Source of the DNA: Veillonella agrestimuris | GTDB taxonomy: Bacteria > Bacillota > Negativicutes > Veillonellales > Veillonellaceae | DNA: 64,000 nt | Direction: 5' to 3' | NCBI RefSeq assembly: GCF_943193065.1 | Contig: NZ_CALPCS010000006.1 | Span: forward strand, 44,157 to 108,156 | Shown: positions 55,022 to 64,000 of the stretch, piece by piece | Position numbering within the stretch: the stretch's first letter is position 1 | How the letters are laid out: the number at the start of each line of letters is the position of its first letter | Translations under genes and position numbers: made by a program | The notes under the pieces: generated by a model | Told to the model about the DNA's origin: nothing | The model's input: the letters and a program-made list of their open reading frames with translations, nothing else | Database searches by the model: none

Positions 55022-55657
55022 TTACCGCACAAAGTGTGTATACACTTTATCCTCTTTCTCCGGCGCCGTCACTATGCCTTTAGCTGCATCCATGACTTTC
55101 AAAAGGTAAGCCATGTTTTTACCGAGGACGCGCATAATTTGTTTGCCTTCTTCGTCTTGTTCGACTTCGCCTGGTGTTGTGCCGTAGATGATGTTCCAAT
55201 AGTTAGATGTAGGAATCATCATTTCCGAGTAGGTAAGGAAATGATTTAATTCATTTAGTGTGGAGATACCGCCTTCTCGGCGGTCAGCCACGATAGCAGC
55301 ACCTACTTTGTGGCGGAACAGGTTGCCGTTAGAGGTACTCACATAGAAAAGACGATCTAAGAAGGATTTCATCGTGCCAGGTACGCCAGAATAATGTACT
55401 GGAGACCCTAGTAAAATACCGTCTGCTTCTTTTGCTTTTTGAAGACATTCGTTAATGATATCATTGGGAATCACACATTGTTCATTTTGATTACGGCCAC
55501 AACCACCGCAGGCAAGACAGCCTCGGATGATTTGATTGCCAACATGGACGATTTCAAATTCAATACCTGCTGTTTCTAGTTCTTTACCTACCAATTGTAA
55601 AGCATGGAATGTATTGCCATTAGCCTTAGGACTACCGTTAAATGCTAGGACTTTCAT
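55022..55657 (-). CDS. Iron-sulfur flavoprotein / NAD(P)H-FMN reductase family, copy 3
   Basis: 211-residue intact member of the three-copy family, more diverged than copies 1 and 2. It has the FMN loop AFNGSPKANGNT, the cluster CLACGGC-x6-C, SPVHYSGVPGTMKSFLDR and DRREGG, and ends KEDKVYTHFVR. An extended -10 (TGTTATAAT, complement of 55764-55769) is a plausible promoter, with GAGGTG before the ATG. It is more GC-rich than copy 1 and may be the resident ancestor of the others. Confidence 0.85.
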   Translation of the reverse strand: MKVLAFNGSPKANGNTFHALQLVGKELETAGIEFEIVHVGNQIIRGCLACGGCGRNQNEQCVIPNDIINECLQKAKEADGILLGSPVHYSGVPGTMKSFLDRLFYVSTSNGNLFRHKVGAAIVADRREGGISTLNELNHFLTYSEMMIPTSNYWNIIYGTTPGEVEQDEEGKQIMRVLGKNMAYLLKVMDAAKGIVTAPEKEDKVYTHFVR

Positions 55658-55845
55658 AGGGAACTTTCACCTCGTATATTACAATAACTATCATACATAA
55701 TCACTGCTCGTAAATCTCTCTTTGTAAAGATGTAAAGTAGTGATTAGGGAAATAAGTGTAATTATTATAACATATACCTTTTCATTCTAAATCTTAAAAA
55801 AAGATTTATTTTTACACTGTTCTTATATAGTTCCATTCATAACTC

Positions 55846-55880
55846 CAGGCAAATCCGCATTTTTACGGATTTGCCTGTTT
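55846..55880 (+). terminator. Orphan terminator
   Basis: A 12-bp perfect stem (CAGGCAAATCCG, 55846-55857, with 55866-55877) has an 8-base loop and a T run. No rightward gene ends here, so it may close a small RNA from the 55660-55845 spacer. The rest of that spacer holds the copy 3 promoter and a small AAATCTT/AAGATTT hairpin. Confidence 0.65.
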
Positions 55881-55928
55881 TTGTATCTTCCTGTATAGTG
55901 CAAGTAAGCCTAGGCAGAAAGGATATAT

Positions 55929-56672
55929 ATGACACATGTAATGGAATCTGTAACATCCACACAATCTGCAAGTTCTGTAACAGCTAAACAAATAGCTACA
56001 CAATCAACCAAGACCATTGTTTGTTCGCCTCAAGTATTGGCGGCTGTCACTGATGAAAGTTTAGTGCGCTTATGCCAAGGCGGAACATTGAACGTTTAAC
56101 GGTATAACCAAGATAGGTGGTGTTTTGAGGACATCACCTTAGATGCCATTCAAACGGAATTATGCCACAGGTATAGGCCGCTTATTAGAAAATATGCTCG
56201 CTTGTCTACTCATGATAGTGTAAAAGAAGACATTGAATCCTTCCTTTGGGTGCTTTTTATTGAAGCTATCCAACGGTATGAATCGGAAGGAGAGGTACCT
56301 TTTGCTGGTTACGTAAAGTCCGTTATTCATTATGGACACCTACGGTTTTATAAAAAAGCCGTCAACCAATGGCGCCACGAAGTGACATTGCCGCTCTTAA
56401 GCGATGATGAAGAGCTAGCCATGGATCAATTTCCTGATGATATTGCTATTGATCAAGAGGTTCTTGCGGCAGATGAAGAGCATAGTTTACGCCGAGAGTT
56501 GTGGCGAGCTTTTAAAGAGTTACCCATTACGCAGCAAGAATTATTGCATCAGATTTATCAAGAAGAGCTGAGTTGTGCCCAAATTGGTCATATAACACAG
56601 ACTACAAGGCAAGCCGTGCAACAGCGTCATAAGAGGGCTTTGGCGCAGTTGCGGTCACGTATGATGCATTGA
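55929..56672 (+). pseudogene. Sigma-70-like factor gene interrupted by an in-frame TAA
   Basis: One frame runs from an ATG at 55929 (MTHVMESVTSTQSASS) to 56672, with a single TAA at 56097-56099. After it come sigma region-2-like sequence (CHRYRPLIRKYARLSTHDSVKEDIESFLW) and a region-4-like end (ELPITQQELLHQIYQEELSCAQIGHITQTTRQAVQQRHKRAL). The stop separates a 56-codon N-terminal piece. Downstream the only start is a TTG at 56202 without a ribosome site, inside region 2. It may be a dead gene, or need readthrough. Confidence 0.6.
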
Positions 56673-57092
56673 TGTAAGAGATATGACATAGTTGATAGCA
56701 GATAATAATTGATAAGAACTGCATACACGGGCAGTGTAATAGTACATAAACCATAGTATGATAGTGCATAAATATTGATTATAATGTGTGCTAGCATGGA
56801 GGCATTATATGAGCAAAGAAACAAATAAAAAAATAAACAAATAAACAAGAAAATAAGTTGTGATCACACTTGTCTACACATATCAGTTAAGTTGTCTGTG
56901 AATTAGATGAAGTTATTCAAAAATCCATGGAAATGTATATTTATATATTTACAAAAACAAATGATAGATATACAATAAAGTCATAAGAATCGCAGCGAAC
57001 TTTTACAATAACACATGTGTTGTTAGCAAGACATTATACTCGAGGAAATTAAGAAATTATATATACTATTACAAATATGAGAGGAGTTCAGA
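56673..57092. other. Intergenic region with a tiny ORF
   Basis: 420 AT-rich bases. A TATAAT near 56780 and a strong GGAGG site precede an 11-codon ORF (56809-56844, MSKETNKKINK) that lies in an A-rich AAATAAA-type repeat; it may be a leader peptide or chance. A 12-bp palindrome AACACATGTGTT is at 57010-57021 and could be an operator for the following gene. Nothing else is recognised. Confidence 0.35.
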
Positions 57093-57713
57093 ATGGAACA
57101 ATACTCTAAAGAAATTCCAACAGTAGATATTATTGCATTACACAATTATTTGTATGAAGAATCATATGATGAGCATGAAGAAGGTAATTATCTTTGCTAT
57201 CTCATCCCCACCTATGAGAGTGGTGGGGATAGCACCTATTGCTATTACTTAAATGGACGGAATATGCTCATTAACAAGTCTATTAAAACTGTTCTTCGTC
57301 GACTGACCGAAGCGGAAGGTTTACAATCTGAGTCCATGTTATCTATGACGGGAACTAAACCCATGTACACTGACCCAAGAACCTATGGCCCCCATATGAC
57401 GTTTGCTTATCTTAAAGTACGTCAACCAATAGGCCGTAGTTCTGTGTATGGCATGTTTAATGTTATATTGCCTCATGCCTATAAGTTGAGATCAGGCCCA
57501 ACTAAGGATACGTGTTTTATTCAATATGATGCGTTTGACCCTATTCTAATTTACCATTCTCTTCATCGTGCAAAGCGAAAAATACAAGAGGCTAAGGAAG
57601 AGCATCGATGTTATTTGGAACGATGGTTTCGTTATTTAACAATGACCTCTAATAAGACGGCAATAGCAGAATTAGTTGCTGCGTGGCATTCTTTGTCAGA
57701 TCTAAGACGGTAG
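57093..57713 (+). CDS. Hypothetical protein, faint ComK-like resemblance
   Basis: 206-residue soluble protein. No family is certain. The layout (an N-terminal YLxGRNMLINKSIKTVLRRL, a central TKPMYTDPRTYGPHMTF and then DPILIYHSLHRAKRK) faintly recalls the competence regulator ComK (KPPIMVDP... and a basic C-terminal helix), and it lies next to a sigma-like gene. This is weak and could be wrong. AGAGGAG lies upstream, and a terminator follows at 57776. Confidence 0.6.
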   Translation: MEQYSKEIPTVDIIALHNYLYEESYDEHEEGNYLCYLIPTYESGGDSTYCYYLNGRNMLINKSIKTVLRRLTEAEGLQSESMLSMTGTKPMYTDPRTYGPHMTFAYLKVRQPIGRSSVYGMFNVILPHAYKLRSGPTKDTCFIQYDAFDPILIYHSLHRAKRKIQEAKEEHRCYLERWFRYLTMTSNKTAIAELVAAWHSLSDLRR

Positions 57714-57775
57714 TGGTTAGCCCTAGTTATTATGTAGTTGCTAGCCTCAGTTATTATATTTAGCTATCATATATA

Positions 57776-57816
57776 ATCCTAATGCATAGGCCCATAGTCC
57801 TGTGCATTAGGATTTT
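57776..57816 (+). terminator. Terminator upstream of gyrA
   Basis: An 11-bp perfect stem (ATCCTAATGCA, 57776-57786, with 57803-57813) followed by T. It ends the transcript of the 57093 gene, 63 bases after its stop codon. Confidence 0.8.
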
Positions 57817-57901
57817 TCATTTTTCCATGGTCTAAGTTGAGAAAAACTGCTATAATAATAAGATACGAAACTAGGTAGTGTTAGTAAAATGAGGTGAGAT
57901 T

Positions 57902-60367
57902 GTGGCAGACCAACAATGGTCCCATGGGAATATTCATCCCGTTCAGATTGATAAAGAAATGAAAAATGCCTATATCGATTACGCTATGAGTGTAATCGTT
58001 ATGCGTGCTTTGCCAGATGTGCGTGACGGTTTGAAACCGGTACATCGCCGTATTTTGTACGCTATGCATGAAACAGGTATGACACCGAATAAGCCGTACA
58101 AAAAATCGGCTCGTATCGTCGGTGATGTATTGGGTAAATACCATCCACACGGCGATAGCTCCGTGTATGATGCAACGGTTCGTTTGGCGCAAGATTTTAA
58201 TACGCGTTACCTCTTGGTAGACGGCCACGGTAACTTTGGTTCCATCGACGGCGACAGCGCTGCGGCGATGCGTTATACCGAAGTTCGTATGGCGAAAATT
58301 ACAACGGAAATGCTTGCTGATATCGACAAGGAAACGGTTGATTTCATGCCGAACTATGATGAAAGCTTGCAAGAACCGACTGTATTGCCAGCGAAGATTC
58401 CAAATCTTCTCATCAATGGTTCCAGCGGCATTGCCGTAGGTATGGCGACAAACATTCCGCCACACAATTTAAACGAAGTGTGCGACGGCTTAACGATGCT
58501 TATCGACAATCCTGATGTTACCGTAGACGACTTGATGAAAGCTATCAAAGGTCCAGATTTCCCAACAGGGGCGTTAATTCTTGGCCGCGATGGTATTAAA
58601 AAGGCTTACACAACAGGCCGGGGCAGCGTAAAAATGCGTGCTCGTGCCACTATAGAGGAAATGTCCAAAGGTAAACACAAAATTGTGGTTACGGAAATTC
58701 CTTACCAAGTCAATAAAGCGCGAGTTATTGAAAGCATTGCGAACCTTAGCCGTGATAAAGTCATCGACGGTATCACAGCTCTTCGCGACGAGTCTGACCG
58801 TCAAGGTATGCGCATCGTTATTGAATTGCGCGCCGATGTACAACCAGATATCGTATTAAACAAATTATATAAACATACGCAATTGCAAGAGTCTTTCGGT
58901 GTTATCATGTTGGCACTTGTAGATGGTCATCCTCGGGTGTTGAACTTAAAAGAAGTACTTGGTTACTATTTAGATCACCGTCTTGATGTAATCGTACGCC
59001 GTACGCAGTTCGAATTGAACAAAGCGGAAGCGCGTGCTCACATCTTAGAAGGTTTGCTCATTGCTCTCGATCATATCGACGAAGTCATTGCTACCATCCG
59101 CAGTTCTCAAACTGACGAAATCGCGCGCAATGCGTTGATGGAAAAATTCGGGCTTTCAGAGAAACAAGCAGTAGCCATCCTCGACATGCGTCTACGTCGC
59201 TTAACTGGTTTAGAGCGCGAAAAAATCGAAGAAGAATACAACGAATTGTTGGCATTAATCGAAGATTTAAAAGCTATCTTAGCTAGCGAAGCGCGTCAAC
59301 GTCAAATCATCAAAGAAGAATTGGACGATATGAAGAAGAAATACGGCGATGCCCGTCGTTCTGAAATCACTATCGACACCTCTGATCTTGATGTAGAAGA
59401 CCTCATTGCCGATGAAGAAATGGTGATTACCTTGACGAAACAAGGTTACATCAAACGGATGAATGCTAATGTGTACCGTAATCAACATAAAGGCGGTGCT
59501 GGTGTTATTGGCATGAAAACGAAAGAAGACGATTATGTAACCCAAATCATGCATGTGCGGACGCATAATACATTACTCTTCTTTACATCTACAGGCCGTA
59601 CGTACCGTTTGAAAGCCTACGAAGTGCCTGAAGCAGGTTCCCGTAATTCTCGCGGCACTGCGATGGTTAATGTATTGCCACTCGCGGTGGGCGAATCGGT
59701 GACTACAATGATTGACCTCGAGCGTATCCAAGAAGATGTGAACTTATTCATGGTTACAGAACAAGGCGTTGTGAAGCGTACTGCTATTGAAGAGTACCGA
59801 AACATTCGCCGTTCTGGCCTCAATGCCATCAACCTTGATGAAGGGGACCGCTTGATTACTGTAACTATTACGACTGGTAACCAAGACATCCTCATTGGAA
59901 CGAAGTTAGGTATGGCTATTCGTTGTAATGAAGAAGACGTACGCCTCATGAAACGCGCTGCTCGTGGTGTTCGCGGTATTAAGTTGAAAGCTGACGACGT
60001 AGTTGTAGGGGCTGGCGTGCTCAACGCTAACGAAACGGAAGTGCAAGTCTTCACGATTTCCGAAGAAGGCTATGGTAAACGTAACGATGCAGATGTGTAT
60101 AATGTACAAAAACGTGGCGGCATCGGCACGAAAAACTTCCGTATTACCGACAAAACGGGCGACGTAGTGGCCGTTGAAGTAGTTCACAACGATGATGAAG
60201 TGATGCTCATTTCTGAACAAGGTAAGATCATTCGATTCAACATGAACTCCATTGCTGTGAAAAAAGGCAAAGCTATTTCTGGTGTGAAAACACAAAACCT
60301 TGATGAAGGCGATAAAGTAGCTGGTGTTGCTGTTATTCCGGCAGGGGAAATGGACGAAGATAACTAA
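57902..60367 (+). CDS. gyrA: DNA gyrase subunit A
   Basis: 821-residue breakage-reunion subunit. The active-site tyrosine is in MRYTEVRM. The quinolone-resistance region reads [19 protein letters not shown], with serine and aspartate at the positions equivalent to E. coli 83 and 87, i.e. the sensitive form. C-terminal beta-pinwheel repeats include a GyrA-box-like QKRGGIG. GTG start with AGGTGA 7 bases upstream. gyrB is 46 kb away. Confidence 0.97.
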   Translation: MADQQWSHGNIHPVQIDKEMKNAYIDYAMSVIVMRALPDVRDGLKPVHRRILYAMHETGMTPNKPYKKSARIVGDVLGKYHPHGDSSVYDATVRLAQDFNTRYLLVDGHGNFGSIDGDSAAAMRYTEVRMAKITTEMLADIDKETVDFMPNYDESLQEPTVLPAKIPNLLINGSSGIAVGMATNIPPHNLNEVCDGLTMLIDNPDVTVDDLMKAIKGPDFPTGALILGRDGIKKAYTTGRGSVKMRARATIEEMSKGKHKIVVTEIPYQVNKARVIESIANLSRDKVIDGITALRDESDRQGMRIVIELRADVQPDIVLNKLYKHTQLQESFGVIMLALVDGHPRVLNLKEVLGYYLDHRLDVIVRRTQFELNKAEARAHILEGLLIALDHIDEVIATIRSSQTDEIARNALMEKFGLSEKQAVAILDMRLRRLTGLEREKIEEEYNELLALIEDLKAILASEARQRQIIKEELDDMKKKYGDARRSEITIDTSDLDVEDLIADEEMVITLTKQGYIKRMNANVYRNQHKGGAGVIGMKTKEDDYVTQIMHVRTHNTLLFFTSTGRTYRLKAYEVPEAGSRNSRGTAMVNVLPLAVGESVTTMIDLERIQEDVNLFMVTEQGVVKRTAIEEYRNIRRSGLNAINLDEGDRLITVTITTGNQDILIGTKLGMAIRCNEEDVRLMKRAARGVRGIKLKADDVVVGAGVLNANETEVQVFTISEEGYGKRNDADVYNVQKRGGIGTKNFRITDKTGDVVAVEVVHNDDEVMLISEQGKIIRFNMNSIAVKKGKAISGVKTQNLDEGDKVAGVAVIPAGEMDEDN

Positions 60368-60426
60368 CATATACACAGGCGACTACCGAAGGGTGGTCGC
60401 TTAGTGCTTTGTTGATAGGAGTAATT

Positions 60427-60804
60427 ATGAAACAATGGATAACAGCCTTCGCTGTGGCGTGGGCTCTTGTAGTAGGCGGATTTAGTACAGCCCAGGCGGC
60501 TGATTGGTACTACATTAACGCCGATGCCGATGACTCGACATGGTTTATCGACAATGAAACAGTAGAAAAAACAGATAGAACAGCGCATATTTCTGTAAAA
60601 GTAAACAATGTAGAAGGTTACACCTATGTGTATGACGTAGACATTGATCGCGCTAATAACTTATGGACTGAAAACAGTGTGAAAGTATCCACTACAGCTG
60701 GTATTCCTCTTTTTGTAAATCCTGAGCGGCAAGAACCAGTGGAAATTAAAAAAGGTTCTATTGGTGAATTAATTAAACAGGCCATTTGGGGAAAAGACGC
60801 ATAA
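60427..60804 (+). CDS. Small secreted protein, Adhesin_E-like, paralogue 1
   Basis: 125-residue exported protein. The signal peptide ends near AQAADW, followed by a WYYIN...STWFIDNETVEKTDRTAHISVKV pattern like the surface-adhesin-E fold. AGGAG sets the start at 60427. It shares the WFID-x7-8-(R/T)-(D/N) pattern and overall layout with the next gene, so the pair arose by duplication. Periplasmic or surface location expected; function unknown. Confidence 0.65.
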   Translation: MKQWITAFAVAWALVVGGFSTAQAADWYYINADADDSTWFIDNETVEKTDRTAHISVKVNNVEGYTYVYDVDIDRANNLWTENSVKVSTTAGIPLFVNPERQEPVEIKKGSIGELIKQAIWGKDA

Positions 60805-60980
60805 TATGTAAGCTAAAGGTCGTACTATATAGGCTGAAGGTGTATATTATATAGGCTAAGAGCACATACTGTGCACGGGAAAGACAGTTCATTTGAGTGA
60901 ATTAGTCTTATATGATATAATACAATTGCATGCTATGAATCGATAGTCATGTAATCATTAGGATCGACGAGGTGAAAGAT

Positions 60981-61442
60981 ATGAAAAAAACTCTATTAGC
61001 AGGTTTAGCTGCTGCTGTTATTTGTACTTGTAATGTAGGTAATGCAGATGCTGTGAACTGGCAACAATTCGGTTCTGATAGCGCTGGTGTATCTTGGTTT
61101 ATCGACGTAGACAGTGTACAACGTAATGATAACTCTGCTACTATCGATGTGAAAGCTCAAGATTCTGAAGGTTTCCATTTCATTGCTACAGAAGAATTTA
61201 ACCGTAAAGATAAAACCATTCGAGACGTAAAAGTAACATTATATAACCCTCAAGGTTATGTAGAAGCGGAAGATCCTGTAGACAATGTATACCGTCCAGT
61301 TAACGCAGGCTCTCCATCCGAAGCAGTATACTACTACTTATGGGCACCTGAAGAGAATGCTACAGTAGACCAAGCAAAAGCTACAAAAGTAGACAAAAAA
61401 GCTGATAAAAAAGCTAAAAAAGAAGAGAAAAAGAAAAAATAA
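60981..61442 (+). CDS. Small secreted protein, Adhesin_E-like, paralogue 2
   Basis: 153-residue exported protein with a signal peptide (MKKTLLAGLAAAVICTCNV...ADA), the same WFIDVDSVQRNDNSATIDVKA core as its neighbour, and a lysine-rich tail (KKADKKAKKEEKKKK) that could bind polyanions in the wall or membrane. GAGGTGA sets the start at 60981. A TATAAT at 60916 is a plausible own promoter. A terminator follows at 61475. Confidence 0.65.
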   Translation: MKKTLLAGLAAAVICTCNVGNADAVNWQQFGSDSAGVSWFIDVDSVQRNDNSATIDVKAQDSEGFHFIATEEFNRKDKTIRDVKVTLYNPQGYVEAEDPVDNVYRPVNAGSPSEAVYYYLWAPEENATVDQAKATKVDKKADKKAKKEEKKKK

Positions 61443-61474
61443 TGGTTAACCTATAAAGGCTAGTTGGATATCCT

Positions 61475-61518
61475 AAAAAGGCCCGTCTAAGAACATCAGT
61501 ATCTTAGGTGGGCCTTTT
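61475..61518 (+). terminator. Terminator of the secreted-protein gene
   Basis: A stem of about 17 bp with two mismatches (61475-61491 with 61501-61518, core GGCCC/GGGCC) and a TTTT end, 33 bases after the stop codon. Confidence 0.8.
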
Positions 61519-61579
61519 GTAGTTCCTTCAAGTTTACAACGGTACCCTATAACCTTGGTAGGGTCATGCTGGGAAATAA

Positions 61580-61611
61580 AAAAATAGCTCTCCACTTGGA
61601 GAGCTATTTTT
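61580..61611. terminator. Bidirectional terminator downstream of katA
   Basis: A 14-bp perfect stem (61580-61593 with 61598-61611, core TAGCTCTCC) with a 4-base loop and A5/T5 flanks. It closes the leftward catalase gene, 39 bases after its stop. Confidence 0.88.
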
Positions 61612-61650
61612 GTTGGGTTAGGTGTATATTGTGTGTATTTGTGTATTGAA

Positions 61651-63105
61651 TTATTTTTGAACAGACATGTTCAATGCTTTTGCTACCCCTTCGCCGTATG
61701 CAGGGTCACATTGGTAGCAGTGTTGGATGTGGCGTTGTTTGATTGCCTCAGATACGCCAGTCATAGCGCGAGCTGTATTTTCGAACAACAATTGTTGTTT
61801 TTCTGGAGTCATGAGACGGAACAATTTGCCTGGTTGTGTGAAGAAATCAGAATCATCTTCGTAGAAGTCATATTGGTACGCTGGACCAGTTACATCTAAT
61901 GCCGGTTCTTTGAACTCTGGTTGGTTCAACCACTCGCCTTTTGTATTTGGTGCATAACCAATGGTGCTGCCATGGTTGCCATCAACGCGGCCTAAGCCGT
62001 CACGATGATACATATTTACAGGACATTTAGCAGCATTAACAGGGATTTGGTGGTAGTTTGTACCTAAGCGGTAACGTTGTGCGTCAGCATAGGAGAACAA
62101 ACGACCTTGTAACATTCTGTCAGGAGAGAAGCTAATACCAGGAACGATAGTGGAAGGTGCGAATGCAGCTTGCTCTACGTCTTGGAAGTAGTTTTCTGGG
62201 TTGCGGTTCAATTCCATTTCGCCTACTTCGATAAGAGGGAACTCATCGTGGTACCATACTTTCGTCAAGTCGAATGGATTGTAAGGCATAGCTTTTGCTT
62301 GTTCTTCTGTCATTACTTGGATGAATAATTTCCATTTCGGGAAATCGCCTTTTTCGATAGCGTCGAACAAGTCCTTTTGATGGCTTTCACGGTCGTTAGC
62401 AATCACATCAGCTGCCTCTTGATCAGTGAAGTTTTTAATGCCTTGTTGAGATACCCAGTGGAATTTCACCCATACGCGCTCGTCGTTAGCGTTGATCATG
62501 CTGTATGTGTGGCTGCCGAAACCGTGCATAGTACGGTAAGAAGCAGGGATACCACGGTCACTCATAACGATAGTGATTTGGTGAATTGCTTCAGGAAGGC
62601 TAGTCCAGAAATCCCAGTTAGCTTCGGCATCGCGAAGGTTTGTTTGTGGGTTACGTTTTACGGCACGGTTCAAATCTGGGAATTGCAATGGATCGCGAAT
62701 GAAGAATACCGGCGTATTGTTACCAACGAGGTCCCAGTTGCCTTCTTCGGTATAGAATTTAACAGCGAAACCGCGAATATCGCGTTCTGCGTCAGCTGCA
62801 CCGCGTTCGCCTGCTACTGTGGAGAAACGAACGAATAAATCGATTTTTTTACCTACTTGAGAGAACACTTTTGCTTTTGTGTATTTTGTGATGTCATTTG
62901 TTACTGTGAAAGTACCGAATGCACCGGAACCTTTTGCGTGCATGCGACGCTCAGGAATCACTTCACGAGCAAAGTGGCCTAATTTTTCCATAAGCCACAC
63001 GTCTTGCATCAATACAGGGCCGCGTTTGCCTGCTGTCATAGAGTTGTTGTTGTCTGGCACAGGTGCGCCAAAAGCTGTAGTGAGCTTTTTGTTGTTGTCA
63101 CTCAT
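61651..63105 (-). CDS. katA: Monofunctional haem catalase
   Basis: 484-residue clade-3-type catalase that converts hydrogen peroxide to water and oxygen. The distal histidine is in [14 protein letters not shown] (His56), followed by [11 protein letters not shown], the active-site Asn in [12 protein letters not shown], and the proximal haem tyrosine in [27 protein letters not shown] lies upstream of the ATG. A promoter with a Fur/PerR-like operator lies at 63209-63266. It probably protects this anaerobe against peroxide from neighbouring bacteria. Confidence 0.95.
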   Translation of the reverse strand: MSDNNKKLTTAFGAPVPDNNNSMTAGKRGPVLMQDVWLMEKLGHFAREVIPERRMHAKGSGAFGTFTVTNDITKYTKAKVFSQVGKKIDLFVRFSTVAGERGAADAERDIRGFAVKFYTEEGNWDLVGNNTPVFFIRDPLQFPDLNRAVKRNPQTNLRDAEANWDFWTSLPEAIHQITIVMSDRGIPASYRTMHGFGSHTYSMINANDERVWVKFHWVSQQGIKNFTDQEAADVIANDRESHQKDLFDAIEKGDFPKWKLFIQVMTEEQAKAMPYNPFDLTKVWYHDEFPLIEVGEMELNRNPENYFQDVEQAAFAPSTIVPGISFSPDRMLQGRLFSYADAQRYRLGTNYHQIPVNAAKCPVNMYHRDGLGRVDGNHGSTIGYAPNTKGEWLNQPEFKEPALDVTGPAYQYDFYEDDSDFFTQPGKLFRLMTPEKQQLLFENTARAMTGVSEAIKQRHIQHCYQCDPAYGEGVAKALNMSVQK

Positions 63106-63208
63106 AAGACAATCTCCTTTTCTTTTACTTAAAATGTAAATTGTAATGTCGTATAACCCTTACATGAAATACCTTACAAATTAAAACTTTTTGAAAGTAC
63201 GGATTCAT

Positions 63209-63266
63209 GAAATGGAAAATCATTATCCGTTGAATTTATTATACATCAAGATATTTTCTTGTACAA
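63209..63266 (-). promoter_or_regulatory. katA promoter with Fur/PerR-like operator
   Basis: On the minus strand, TTGTAC (complement of 63261-63266), a 17-base spacer and TATAAT (complement of 63238-63243). The start should be near 63231. A 19-bp site at 63209-63227 matches the classical Fur-type consensus at 15 of 19 positions, with one half (ATCATTATC) perfect. It lies just downstream of the start, where a repressor would block transcription. Which regulator binds is inference. Confidence 0.6.
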
Positions 63267-63560
63267 GAGTTTTATGAGTATTTTTATACGAATGTTGTAT
63301 ATCGCTGAGATTAAAAAGGAAAGATGGAAGACAAAGGCGAAAAACAATCCTTTTATATACTATTATATAAAGAGGAGCATATAGGTGGAGGTCATTTCGC
63401 TTGAAAGAAAAATGCTCGTTGAATTTTGCTATTCCCTTATCAATATATGTTGCTCTTGCCCTTGCAGGTTTTTGTATATACCATATATAGGGGCTGAAAA
63501 AGGGGTGTTATACTAATTAGCCGAACTTAAGAAGTAATTAGAAAAATTTACAAAAATCCC

Positions 63561-63590
63561 TTGCATTTCAGGCCTTAGGTGTACTATAAT
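63561..63590 (+). promoter_or_regulatory. rRNA operon promoter P1
   Basis: TTGCAT (63561-63566), an 18-base spacer and TATAAT (63585-63590), about 370 bases before the 16S gene. The preceding 63270-63550 is AT-rich spacer with no gene seen. Confidence 0.6.
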
Positions 63591-63621
63591 AGCAATACAG
63601 TCGCAACAGCGATGGAATAGA

Positions 63622-63668
63622 TACCCAAATCTTAGGTTTTATCTATGATTTGAGGTATTTTTAATTTT
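63622..63668 (+). terminator. Terminator-like hairpin between the rRNA promoters
   Basis: ATACCCAAATC (63622-63632) pairs with GATTTGAGGTAT (63648-63659) with one bulge, followed by TTTTTAATTTT. It lies about 25 bases after the P1 start and upstream of P2, so it could attenuate P1 or make a roughly 65-nt RNA. Confidence 0.5.
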
Positions 63669-63725
63669 GTTTTTCTAGCCAATAATGAAAGCAAGATTAA
63701 ATGTTAAAAAGATTATAAAAAAGTG

Positions 63726-63754
63726 TTGACTCACTATAGTGAACATGATATTAT
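63726..63754 (+). promoter_or_regulatory. rRNA operon promoter P2
   Basis: TTGACT (63726-63731), a 17-base spacer and TATTAT (63749-63754), close to consensus. It is followed by leader hairpins (CGCCAATCGGCG; GGACCTA...TAGGTCC) and the typical rRNA leader TCTTTGAAAACTGAACAA. Confidence 0.75.
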
Positions 63755-63960
63755 AGTCTAGTCGCCAATCGGCGGACCTAGTAAATGATAGGTCCGAAGG
63801 TGGTAACAGATCTTTGAAAACTGAACAATGATAGGTAATCAATCGAGAGATTGAACATATGCCAGAGTGCGGGTTTTGACATGATCAAAACCAACCATAA
63901 TTCTAATGTTGCCATGAGCAACAACAACAAACAAATGAGCTATTCAAATAGCTTCAAGAT

Positions 63961-64000
63961 ATCTTGGAGAGTTTGATCCTGGCTCAGGACGAACGCTGGC
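63961..64000 (+). rRNA. 16S rRNA, 5' end (cut by window edge)
   Basis: The conserved 5' end of 16S rRNA (GAGTTTGATCCTGGCTCAG, then GACGAACGCTGGC) runs into the window edge. The start at 63961 is placed by alignment to the known 5' end of bacterial 16S and may be off by a few bases. Confidence 0.95.

Overview
This window looks like chromosomal DNA of Veillonella or a very close relative (class Negativicutes: Firmicutes with an outer membrane). The evidence is: a Bacillus-type origin (rpmH, rnpA, yidD, yidC and jag diverging from dnaA, dnaN, yaaA, recF, a DciA-like gene, remB and gyrB); low GC content with strong AGGAGG-type ribosome sites; and diderm functions in the same stretch (an RND efflux pump with a lipoprotein adaptor, a trimeric autotransporter with an SLH domain, an LPS/O-antigen-type glycan locus). 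The organism call is inference from gene content, not a database match.

Layout. 1-13.1 kb: a DUF805 gene, the leftward origin operon, two DnaA-box clusters flanking dnaA, the rightward replication genes, gyrB and a LysP-like permease. 13.1-24.5 kb: two small holin-like type I toxin modules with antisense RNAs, two copies of a large structured hairpin, a YbjQ-like gene, a leftward RND efflux operon, the autotransporter, a CNNM/CorC-type membrane protein and a methyltransferase. 24.7-43.7 kb: a rightward cell-envelope glycan region. An LTA-synthase-like sulfatase, core-type glycosyltransferases, a VirK-like protein and an O-antigen-ligase-like protein come first. A WbaP-like phosphosugar transferase, UDP-galactopyranose mutase, more glycosyltransferases, a flippase and a Wzy-like polymerase follow. 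The second block reads as a galactofuranose-containing repeat-unit polymer: initiation, sugar supply, assembly, flipping, polymerisation.

43.7-57.7 kb is an accessory region full of decay. Three paralogous iron-sulfur flavoprotein genes (one broken) punctuate it. Between the first two lie an acyltransferase, a ruined AAA ATPase of the PrrC/RloC-like type, remnants of ISL3 and IS21 transposases, a frameshifted membrane protein, and one apparently intact unit: a reverse transcriptase with its own promoter, a roughly 360-nt structured untranslated leader and a strong terminator. On the opposite strand of that leader lies a separate promoter, ribosome site and 50-codon ORF for a one-helix membrane peptide. 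I consider this the most interesting system in the window. It resembles defence-associated reverse transcriptases (DRT/UG class) rather than retrons or group II introns, but I cannot assign a subtype. A sigma-like factor interrupted by a stop codon and a protein faintly resembling ComK follow.

57.8-64 kb returns to core genes: gyrA, two related small secreted proteins, a catalase with a Fur/PerR-like operator at its promoter, and a tandem-promoter rRNA operon whose 16S gene begins in the last 40 bases. All functions are by motif and family recall; no searches were run.
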